A stretch of 64,000 bases of DNA. It comes from an uncultured Pseudoteredinibacter sp. GTDB lineage: Bacteria > Pseudomonadota > Gammaproteobacteria > Pseudomonadales > Cellvibrionaceae. Below, one piece after another: positions 50,678 through 58,125 of the stretch (positions are counted from its first letter, which is position 1; each line of letters begins with the position of its first letter). The notes beneath the pieces were generated by a model that worked only from the letters and a program-made list of their open reading frames with translations, was not told the DNA's origin and did no database searches. The translations under genes were made by a program, and so were the position numbers. The DNA is taken from NCBI RefSeq assembly GCF_947502065.1, contig NZ_CANMYE010000011.1:23027-87026 (forward strand). The letters are read 5' to 3'.

Positions 50678-51483
50678 TGGAAATTTTACAGCAGATTTGG
50701 GATGTCACCCTAGGCACCGTTACCGATGTATTGCCGATTGCCGCAATTATCTTTGGTTTTCAGTTTGCGGTTATTCGTAAAAAGCCTGCCAATCTTGGGC
50801 AAATACTTTTTGGTTTTGTATGGGTTCTTGTTGGCCTATCACTCTTCCTCTTAGGGTTAGAGTGGTGCCTATTCCCGCTGGGCCGCTTGATGGCCGAACA
50901 GCTTACCGATCCGAATTTTATACACGCCGGTAAAGCTATAGTAGATGCCGCCAGCCAAGTAGATTGGACCGATTACCACTGGGTGTACCTCTTCGCCTTT
51001 TTGATTGGCTTTAGTACCACCATTGCCGAACCTTCACTCATCGCCGTTGCTATTAAAGCGAATGAAGTTTCTGGTGGCGCTATCGGTATTTGGGGCTTGC
51101 GCCTTGCCGTTGCCCTGGGCGTGGCGATTGGCATTTCACTCGGCTGTTATCGAATTGTAGTGGGCGATCCAATTCACTGGTATATCATCTGTGGCTATAT
51201 TGTGGTGGTCATTCAAACCAGCTTTGCCCCCAAAATGATCGTACCTCTAGCGTATGATTCCGGTGGTGTTACCACCTCTACCGTTACCGTTCCTTTAGTG
51301 GCAGCATTAGGCCTTGGTTTATCCGAAACGGTGCCGGGTCGTAACCCATTAATTGATGGTTTTGGTTTAATTGCTTTTGCCAGCCTGTTTCCCATGATTT
51401 CGGTCATGGCATACGCGCAAATCAGCGAGTATCGTGCTCGCGCAAAATCGACCGATGAAGAGTCGGCCGAGTCGTCGACTTAG
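50677..51483 (+). CDS. DUF1538 membrane protein, subunit 2
   Basis: A 268-residue paralogue of the previous protein with FSTTIAEPSLIAVAIKANE and YDSGGVTTSTVTVPLVAAL at equivalent places, about seven helices and a polar C-terminal tail (residues 250-268). The conserved TT(I/V)AEP and SGGVTTST motifs may line the substrate path. It starts at the last base of subunit 1 and ends nine bases before the PII-like gene. Confidence 0.85.
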   Translation: MEILQQIWDVTLGTVTDVLPIAAIIFGFQFAVIRKKPANLGQILFGFVWVLVGLSLFLLGLEWCLFPLGRLMAEQLTDPNFIHAGKAIVDAASQVDWTDYHWVYLFAFLIGFSTTIAEPSLIAVAIKANEVSGGAIGIWGLRLAVALGVAIGISLGCYRIVVGDPIHWYIICGYIVVVIQTSFAPKMIVPLAYDSGGVTTSTVTVPLVAALGLGLSETVPGRNPLIDGFGLIAFASLFPMISVMAYAQISEYRARAKSTDEESAESST

Positions 51484-51492
51484 GAGCTCACT

Positions 51493-51843
51493 ATGCACTT
51501 TAAAATGATTGTTGTCTTCGTGGAAGACGATAAAACCGATGATGTAATGGATGCTGCACGCCAAGCGGGCGCCACCGGAGCCACGGTTATTAACAATGCT
51601 CGTGGCGAAGGCTTAAAGCAGAGCAAAACTTTTTTGGGCTTATCAATTAATAGCCAGCGCGATGTCATTTTGTTCTTAGTCGAAGAGCACCTAAGCCGAC
51701 ATATTCTGGAAGAAATTAACCGTGTAGGTGAATTCGATTCAGCACCAGGAACTGGAATTGCCTTTCAAATCGATGTGGAAGATGCCGTTGGCGTTGCCCA
51801 CCAAGTGGAAAAACTGACCTCAGAAGTGGAGGAGCTGTTGTAA
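51493..51843 (+). CDS. PII-like signalling protein
   Basis: A 116-residue protein with the ferredoxin-like fold of the PII family: KMIVVFVEDDKTDDVMDAAR, GATGATVINNARGEG, then QRDVILFLVEEHLSRHILEEI and a C-terminal helix. The T-loop region GLKQSKTFLGLSINS has no uridylylation tyrosine at the GlnB site, so it is one of the atypical PII-like proteins that sense nucleotides and control a co-encoded transporter. Here the likely target is the DUF1538 pair. GGAG six bases before the ATG supports the start. It overlaps the CBS gene by one base. Confidence 0.82.
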   Translation: MHFKMIVVFVEDDKTDDVMDAARQAGATGATVINNARGEGLKQSKTFLGLSINSQRDVILFLVEEHLSRHILEEINRVGEFDSAPGTGIAFQIDVEDAVGVAHQVEKLTSEVEELL

Positions 51844-52247
51844 TGGAAAAGAAAGTAATAAACGCTCGCCAGGTAATGCACAGCAATCACCTGGAGATCG
51901 ATGGCAAAGCGACAGTGAAAGAAGCCATCGCCTTAATGCGCGCTAATCAAAGTGATGTTTTGATTGTCCAAAAGCGTGATGAACATGACGCCCTAGGCAT
52001 TGTTTTGCTATCCGATGTCGTAAAGAAAGTACTCGCCAAGGACAAAGCACCAGAGCGTGTAAATGTTTATGAAATCATGTCTAAGCCAGTGATTCCTGTA
52101 GAGGCCGATCTCGACGTTCGCTATGTTGCCCGAATGTTTGACCGCTTTGGTATCTCCAATGCGCCGGTCGTTGATAAAGGCGAAGTTATTGGCGTTGTTA
52201 GCTATAACGAGCTTATTTTTAACGGCCTATGTGAGCTGCTTGATTAA
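51843..52247 (+). CDS. CBS-domain protein of the DUF1538 operon
   Basis: A 134-residue protein made of one CBS pair (about 8-62 and 72-130): ARQVMHSNHLEIDGKATVKE and YEIMSKPVIPVEADLDVRY, closing with GISNAPVVDKGEVIGVVSY. CBS pairs bind adenosine nucleotides and gate transporters or enzymes. Coupled to the PII-like gene by a one-base overlap, it probably gives a second energy-sensing input to the DUF1538 system. Confidence 0.88.
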   Translation: MEKKVINARQVMHSNHLEIDGKATVKEAIALMRANQSDVLIVQKRDEHDALGIVLLSDVVKKVLAKDKAPERVNVYEIMSKPVIPVEADLDVRYVARMFDRFGISNAPVVDKGEVIGVVSYNELIFNGLCELLD

Positions 52248-52270
52248 TATTTAATTGATTGGCGTAATCA

Positions 52271-52630
52271 TCAGGGCTGAGTATCGGGCTTATGACAAGC
52301 CCCGCATTGACGCACCGGCCCTGACTCTTTCCCCGCATGTTTTAAATCCCGATGACAATCACGGCATAAACCGTGAAATTGCTCTTCGACTAACAGATTA
52401 ACGGCTTCGTCTTCTTTGTGGCATTGATAGCAGCCGTATTGCCTACCTGTACCATCTACATAATTATGATGGCAATTGGCACAACCAACTTTATTGTGAT
52501 CTTTGTGGGCAAAGTAAACATCCAGCAGAGGCGCCTCACGTAAAGACTCTTCTCTGGCAGATAAAAAAGCACTCGCCAGAGCCGCAAAAATTAACAGCAA
52601 ACCAGCCGCCCAACTAATTTGCCGCCACAT
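52271..52630 (-). CDS. Tetrahaem c-type cytochrome (class III-like)
   Basis: A 119-residue protein with an N-terminal membrane anchor or signal (residues 7-24) and four CXXCH haem sites: CANCH at 50-54, CYQCH at 67-71, CRDCH at 89-93 and CGACH at 109-113. Extra histidines at 42, 45, 86 and 98 can serve as distal ligands, as in cytochrome c3/c7 proteins. The start at 52630 has GGAGG five bases upstream and overlaps the upstream membrane gene by 17 bases. It likely takes electrons from the b-type partner to a periplasmic or outer-surface acceptor. Confidence 0.87.
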   Translation of the reverse strand: MWRQISWAAGLLLIFAALASAFLSAREESLREAPLLDVYFAHKDHNKVGCANCHHNYVDGTGRQYGCYQCHKEDEAVNLLVEEQFHGLCRDCHRDLKHAGKESGPVRQCGACHKPDTQP

Positions 52631-53387
52631 ACAAGCCTCCGCTAAACAACACACAAAGCAGTACTAAGCCGATAAATAAAATAGGTTTTACCGGTGCGCC
52701 CACTTGCTTATAGGCTTGGGAATTACCAACAAAGAAAATTTTGCTGAAAGAAAACTTAGGCCCCAATCGATTTAAGGCGTAGTAGGAAACGACCAATACA
52801 AGCAGCAAAGAAAAGAGTGCCCAGGAAGCGTAGCGATCAAAATAAAAGCCTGCGGCCACTACATGATACAAGCAAGCGACTAAAGCCAAGATCGACAATA
52901 AGGCATGACTAAAACGAAACGATAAGAAGCCGCCATGTAAACGATGCTTTAGCGGGCGTATAGATGCCAAACATAAATAAACAAAGAACAACCACGCTAG
53001 CCAAGCACAGAGCATATACCAGGGCGAGCGCAAGCTTAGATATTCCCAAGTAACAGGCTCTAATATTAAAAAACCAAAGCCATGGATACTGCTGAGCAGC
53101 AGCAACGCGAAGGCCAACAAGCGATGCCACCAATAAAATAAATCACCTTTTACTTTTGGCCAACTTCTTGGCCTGGCCCTTTCAATAAACAGATAAATAC
53201 AAAGCCCAAAGGCGACAAAGCCAACTCCATTGAGTAGATCCCAATAGCCACCCGCAAGCATTGGCTTGAAAAACAATAGGGACAAGTACGGCATCAACAA
53301 ATAAACACATAAGCTACCCAGAAAAAACAGCAATAAGGGCAGTGTTTTGTGCTTTACCGTTTCAGGCTTTTTATTTTTATATGTCAT
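52614..53387 (-). CDS. Ferric-reductase-like b-type membrane protein
   Basis: A 257-residue protein with seven or eight membrane helices. Histidines spaced as in haem b-binding ferric reductase-like domains are seen: WWHRLLAFALLLLSSIHGFG and RFSHALLSILALVACLYHVV, giving two pairs across two helices. It lacks the FAD/NAD-binding part of true ferric reductases, so it probably carries electrons across the membrane, for instance from quinol, to the tetrahaem cytochrome whose gene overlaps its end. The acceptor is unknown. Confidence 0.78.
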   Translation of the reverse strand: MTYKNKKPETVKHKTLPLLLFFLGSLCVYLLMPYLSLLFFKPMLAGGYWDLLNGVGFVAFGLCIYLFIERARPRSWPKVKGDLFYWWHRLLAFALLLLSSIHGFGFLILEPVTWEYLSLRSPWYMLCAWLAWLFFVYLCLASIRPLKHRLHGGFLSFRFSHALLSILALVACLYHVVAAGFYFDRYASWALFSLLLVLVVSYYALNRLGPKFSFSKIFFVGNSQAYKQVGAPVKPILFIGLVLLCVLFSGGLYVAAN

Positions 53388-53412
53388 GCGACCTATTTTT
53401 ATTGTAAATAAA

Positions 53413-53433
53413 ACCCCCTGTCAAGCAGAGGGT
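53413..53433 (-). terminator. Terminator of the RND operon
   Basis: Eight-base stem (one G-U pair) ACCCTCTG / CAGGGGGT read on the minus strand, five-base loop, followed by TTTTATTTA. It lies 33 bases after the RND permease stop. Confidence 0.7.
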
Positions 53434-53465
53434 CTTTTTTAACTTCTTTTGAGGCCAGCGCTGGC

Positions 53466-56400
53466 TTAAGTAGCGCGGGGCAGTGGCGACTCTTCGCTTC
53501 TAAAGCGCGCCTTGGCCCTTTCAGCTAACATAAACAAACTTGGCACCAATATCAACGTAACCGTTGTGGCCAGCAATACACCAAAGGCCAAAGAGATCAC
53601 CATTGGCACTAAGAACTGTGCCTGGGTGCTGGTTTCAAACAGAATCGGTACTAAACCAACAAAGGTCGTCACAGAGGTGAGAATAATCGCTCGGAAGCGA
53701 TCTCGCCCAGCCTGTACCACCGAATCATAAACGCTTTCACCTTGGGCCCTTAGCTGATTAATTCTATCCAGCAATACTAAGTTATCGTTGACCACAACAC
53801 CCGAGCAGGCAAAGAAACCAAGGAAGGACATCATGCTGATTTCGCGCCCTAAAATCATATGCCCAACAACAGCCCCCATGAAACCAAAAGGTACGGCGGT
53901 GAAAATCAAGAAAGGTTGCCAATAAGATTTAAAAGCAACCGCCATAATGGCCAATACAATCAGCGAAGCGATAAAGAAATTAAGCAGAATTGAAACCATA
54001 AATTCTTGCTCTTCCTTCATGCCTTCAGAAAGATCGAGGCGCAAGCCCGGATATTGCTGACGCCACTCTGGGTAATGTTCTTTCAAGATCGCCTGTACGA
54101 TCTCGCCAGGTACACCCACACCTTTTTTCACATAGGCGCGAACTTTAACCGAGCGCTTGCGATCCTCACGTTTAATATGGGAATAGCCTGGCACATAATC
54201 CACAAAGGCCACTGCCTCGAGTGGAATCTCGCGTTGATCGCTAGTACGAATGCGAACATCGCTTAAATGGTCGACATTATTACGCTCTTCTTTGGGGTAA
54301 CGCACCATAACTCGAACATCTTCATTACCCTTAGGAATACGTTGCGCTTCAGCGCCATAGAAGCCTTGTCGTACTTGGCGTGCTACATCACTTAAGCTAA
54401 GCCCCAGTGTTTCGGCATAGGGTTTTAAACTTAGCTGAATATCGCTGCGAGCCGATTCAATGCTATTACGCACATCGTACACACCGGAATAAGACAACAA
54501 AGCTTCTTCCAGTTTTGCAGTAACATCATTAAGAACTTCTTCATCATCACCGGGCGCTGTTAGCAATAAGCTAATATCGGCGCCCACGTCATTAATGGTC
54601 GCATCTAAGGTAATTTCTTCAAGCTCGGGCAATGGCCCTACCAATTCACGCCAGCGTTTTACTACCGCATCGGCTGAAACATCACCACCGTGATCTGCAA
54701 GGGAAAGCGAGACCACGATATTGTTACGCCAGCCCCAGGTTTGCATATCCTTGATAACCGCGTCACCACCAGCTTCACCAAATAACTCGGTATCTTTTTT
54801 AAGCTCTGGAACCGCACCCTCGACACGCTCAATAATGGAATCCATTGTGCGAAACGGTGCGCCTTCTGGAATCTTCATACGCAAGCGAACAAAATCCGAG
54901 GCCACTACCGGCATAAAGGATTTGCCTACCCAACCACCGACAAATACCGATACTGACAAAAAGAAAGCTACAATAAAGACCGCAACAGTGGCGCCGTTAT
55001 GCTGCAACATTTTTTGCAGGCTGGTTTTATAGTAGCGATCAGCTACATGCTCCAAACCTTTGGCAACACCCTGACGCCAAACCTGAAAGCGGCGCAAAAA
55101 GCCAATGCGGCTTTCTTTCTCTGGCTTCATATGGGCCAAATGCGATGGCAAAATCAACAGTGATTCCACCAAAGAGAACAATAAGCACAAGGTAACAACG
55201 GCCGGAATACCAAAAGAAATTTCGCCCATTGCACCGGGAATAAACAGCATCGGCGCAAAGAAAATAATCGTAGATATCACCGCCAAAATCACCGGCTTAC
55301 TTACCATTTTGGCGCCGCTAGCAGCCGAGGCATTTCCCACCATACCGGCCTGCTGCCTAGAGTAGACGCTCTCCCCCACAATAATGGCATCGTCCACCAC
55401 GATACCCAGCACTAATAGGAAGGCAAACAAGGACAGCATATTCAGGCTCACGCCCGTCATTGGCAAGAACCAAAGCGCACCTAAAAACGCTACAGCGATT
55501 CCTAAAGTAACCCAAGCCGCTAAAGCAGGGCGCAGGAATAGCATCAATACGACGAATACCAAAACCAAGCCCGACAGGGAGTTGTTCATCAGCAAGTTGA
55601 GCCGGCCTTCAAAAAGAGTCGACCAATCACGCCAAACGACCGCATGCACACCAGGCGGAAGCTGCGACTGAACATTTTCAACAAACTCGCGCACTTCCGT
55701 AGCTGTTTTTACAACATTCGGGTTATCGGTTGCATAAACTTCAAGGTAAACAGCCTTGCGACCGTTCAGGCGTGCTATTAAATTCCACTCTTCTAAAGTT
55801 TCTTTAACATCGGCTACTTCACCGATCGTTAACTCCGAGCCATCTTCTTTACTGCGAATAACAATGCTTTCAAAATCATCCACTGTATAAGCTTGCGCTC
55901 GGGTTTGAACTTGCAGATCACCGTTTTTCGAGCGAATCGAACCCGCGCCTAAGTTTAATGAAGAACGTCTTACCGCATTCACTACATCTTCAAAACGCAG
56001 CCCATAGCGGCGTAGCTTCTGCTCAGATATTTCAATGGCCATCTGCTCTGGGCGCACAGCCTCAAGGTCAACTAAGGTAACCGCTGGCAATAAAGAGATT
56101 TCATCACGTAGCCATTCGCCAGTCGCTTTTAAGGCCGTATCGTCAACTTCGCCATAAATACCGATACTTAGAACTTCAATCTTTCTTTTATTCTCGCGAA
56201 CTTCTGGGCGCTCGACATCGGCTGGGAAAGTAGTAATAGAATCAACACGGGTTTTAACATCATTTAATAAAACCTGGGTATCGTATTCATTCTGCACTTC
56301 AATTGTGACCGAGCCGCGACCATTGCGCGCACTGGATTCAATCTTTTTAATGCCCTCCAAGTCGAAGATTGCCTGCTCGATACGCTTTACAATCTGTTCT

Positions 56401-56582
56401 TCAACTTCCTTAGGGCCAGCGCCAGGATAAGGCACAGAAACACTGAGCGATTCTGGTGAGGCATTAGGGAAAACTTCACGATCAAGGCGGTTATAGTTAT
56501 AGATACCACCAATAATAATCGCCACCATCAACAAGTTGGCAGCGATGGGGTTCTCAACAAACCATTGCACGAGTCGGTTCAT
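53466..56582 (-). CDS. RND efflux permease
   Basis: A 1038-residue inner-membrane pump of the AcrB/MexB superfamily. Twelve helices and two large periplasmic loops are evident. The proton-relay aspartates occur in LGIVVDDAIIVGE in the fourth helix, and the second-half equivalent GFFACSGVVVNDNLVLLDRI is in the tenth region. The N-terminus MNRLVQWFVENPIAANLLMV is typical of a subgroup that pairs with a single adaptor. It exports drugs, detergents or metabolites using proton flux, with TolC encoded elsewhere. It overlaps the adaptor gene by one base (TAATG). Confidence 0.92.
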   Translation of the reverse strand: MNRLVQWFVENPIAANLLMVAIIIGGIYNYNRLDREVFPNASPESLSVSVPYPGAGPKEVEEQIVKRIEQAIFDLEGIKKIESSARNGRGSVTIEVQNEYDTQVLLNDVKTRVDSITTFPADVERPEVRENKRKIEVLSIGIYGEVDDTALKATGEWLRDEISLLPAVTLVDLEAVRPEQMAIEISEQKLRRYGLRFEDVVNAVRRSSLNLGAGSIRSKNGDLQVQTRAQAYTVDDFESIVIRSKEDGSELTIGEVADVKETLEEWNLIARLNGRKAVYLEVYATDNPNVVKTATEVREFVENVQSQLPPGVHAVVWRDWSTLFEGRLNLLMNNSLSGLVLVFVVLMLFLRPALAAWVTLGIAVAFLGALWFLPMTGVSLNMLSLFAFLLVLGIVVDDAIIVGESVYSRQQAGMVGNASAASGAKMVSKPVILAVISTIIFFAPMLFIPGAMGEISFGIPAVVTLCLLFSLVESLLILPSHLAHMKPEKESRIGFLRRFQVWRQGVAKGLEHVADRYYKTSLQKMLQHNGATVAVFIVAFFLSVSVFVGGWVGKSFMPVVASDFVRLRMKIPEGAPFRTMDSIIERVEGAVPELKKDTELFGEAGGDAVIKDMQTWGWRNNIVVSLSLADHGGDVSADAVVKRWRELVGPLPELEEITLDATINDVGADISLLLTAPGDDEEVLNDVTAKLEEALLSYSGVYDVRNSIESARSDIQLSLKPYAETLGLSLSDVARQVRQGFYGAEAQRIPKGNEDVRVMVRYPKEERNNVDHLSDVRIRTSDQREIPLEAVAFVDYVPGYSHIKREDRKRSVKVRAYVKKGVGVPGEIVQAILKEHYPEWRQQYPGLRLDLSEGMKEEQEFMVSILLNFFIASLIVLAIMAVAFKSYWQPFLIFTAVPFGFMGAVVGHMILGREISMMSFLGFFACSGVVVNDNLVLLDRINQLRAQGESVYDSVVQAGRDRFRAIILTSVTTFVGLVPILFETSTQAQFLVPMVISLAFGVLLATTVTLILVPSLFMLAERAKARFRSEESPLPRAT

Positions 56583-57808
56583 TAGCTATCAGCCTCCGCG
56601 TTATTCTCTGCGGGCTTTTCTTTGGCCACCTCACTGCTATCGGCATTCTTAATTTCTACTTTTTTGCCCGGCACCAAGTACTGCTGATTCGCAGCAATAA
56701 TATTATCGCCAACTTCCACCTCACCTGTTACCCAAGCTTTATCATTACTGACCTTGAGCACTTTAATAGTTTTACTCACCACTTCACCTTTGTCATCAAC
56801 GGTGTAGATCAGGTTACGTTTGTATAAGGCCTTGCGAGGAATTTCGATAACATTTTGTAATAGCTTGCCGGCGATTTGAGCTTCCACAAATAAGCCAACC
56901 ATTAATGGTGCTTCTTGCTCGGCTGAATAAGGCGCTGCTACTTCGGCTACTGCATAATACAAACGGGTACGGGTATCTAAACTGGCATCGGTACGCGCTA
57001 TGCGAGCCTGCCAAGTACGAGGAATACCCGCGACCGTGCCGAACAATTCTACTTTGGCGCCCTCACTAAGCTCACCACTGGCCACGCCAAGTGGCAATTC
57101 AACCAGGCCTGCTTCCGCATCCGTTAATGGCAAACGAACTTCAACTACCGAAGTATCAAAAGCTTTACCCAATTGTGTACCCGGGCCAACATACTGACCA
57201 AGGTCCACACTTGTGCTGCGCACCAAGCCCGAAAAAGGCACACTAATTTTGGTACGACGCAGATTCAGCTCAGCCTTTTCAAGATTGGCTTTGGCGGCAT
57301 CAAGGCTAGCCTTGGCGGCGGCAATTTGCGGTTTGCGTAAAAATAGATCGTTTGCTTCATCGTTGCCAAGGTTACGCCACTCTCGTTTCTTTTGGCGTGC
57401 TTGGCCACGCTCAGTAGCTAAGCGCTGTTCGGCCTCTGCAACTTGAGATTTAGCTTGTACGACCGCAAAGCGATAATCGCGCGGATCAATTTCTACTAAG
57501 GTTTCACCTGCAGAAATTTGACCACCCGCCACAAAGGCAGGATTCACTTTCACAATGCGCCCTGAAACCTCCGCGACCAAGCTAATCTCACGGCGCGGAG
57601 CCACTGTACCTTGGCTATGGACACTTAGACGATGCTCACCAGGCTGGGCGGCAACAACGCTTACCTCAGTAGGCTTGGGCTCTTCTTTTGGCTGGGGCTT
57701 AGATTTGGGCTTCATGGTTGCCACAGCGAACACCACGGCACCTCCGATCAGCAAAATAAGTAAGGGCAGGAATTTGCTCATGCGCGAGCGAACAGCTGTA
57801 TCGGCCAC
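56582..57808 (-). CDS. RND efflux adaptor (membrane-fusion protein)
   Basis: A 408-residue periplasmic adaptor anchored by an N-terminal helix (about 11-30, FLPLLILLIGGAVVFAVATM). It has the lipoyl half GTVAPRREISLVAEVSGRI, a helical hairpin at about 115-180, the second lipoyl half ISVPFSGLVRSTSVDLGQYV and a beta-barrel with RIARTDASLDTRTRLYYAVAEV. Membrane-proximal strands follow, and the tail is Glu/Lys-rich. It links the RND pump to an outer-membrane channel. Translationally coupled to the pump gene. No local regulator is seen. Confidence 0.92.
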   Translation of the reverse strand: MADTAVRSRMSKFLPLLILLIGGAVVFAVATMKPKSKPQPKEEPKPTEVSVVAAQPGEHRLSVHSQGTVAPRREISLVAEVSGRIVKVNPAFVAGGQISAGETLVEIDPRDYRFAVVQAKSQVAEAEQRLATERGQARQKKREWRNLGNDEANDLFLRKPQIAAAKASLDAAKANLEKAELNLRRTKISVPFSGLVRSTSVDLGQYVGPGTQLGKAFDTSVVEVRLPLTDAEAGLVELPLGVASGELSEGAKVELFGTVAGIPRTWQARIARTDASLDTRTRLYYAVAEVAAPYSAEQEAPLMVGLFVEAQIAGKLLQNVIEIPRKALYKRNLIYTVDDKGEVVSKTIKVLKVSNDKAWVTGEVEVGDNIIAANQQYLVPGKKVEIKNADSSEVAKEKPAENNAEADS

Positions 57809-57828
57809 TAGAAGTCGTCCTCATCTCT

Positions 57829-58026
57829 TTATATTGTCGCTATATTGTCATTCTTACTCGGAAACCACACCGAGTATAGGGCTAACGTTAAAGTGTAACC
57901 CCACCCCAACGTTAGCGGCGGGATTTTACCCTTCTTCACATAGCTGCCATAACGCTTCACAGTAAATGCCAAGCCAAATGCGACAAATAGCCATATTCCC
58001 GCGTTAAAAACAAGGCTGTTGCCCAC
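57829..58026 (-). CDS. Possible small membrane protein
   Basis: A 65-codon frame with GTG start and two hydrophobic segments (LVFNAGIWLFVAFGLAFTV and LGWGYTLTLALYSVWF). It has no recognised family and only a weak ribosome binding site. It lies between the adaptor gene and the divergent tex gene. It may be real, the remnant of a longer gene, or chance. Confidence 0.35.
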   Translation of the reverse strand: MGNSLVFNAGIWLFVAFGLAFTVKRYGSYVKKGKIPPLTLGWGYTLTLALYSVWFPSKNDNIATI

Positions 58027-58125
58027 CCCCAGAATGCCGCATAATGCGCGGTCCCCAAGGGGCTGCGATAAATAAGCAAACGCTGTCGCATTGCGAAGGA
58101 AGACATAAGAGAGACCATAGATTCG

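Noticed and set aside
52630..52654. An N-terminal extension of the tetrahaem cytochrome
   Set aside because: The eight extra codons (MCCLAEAC) overlap the upstream gene and lack a ribosome binding site, while GGAGG precedes the ATG at 52630.
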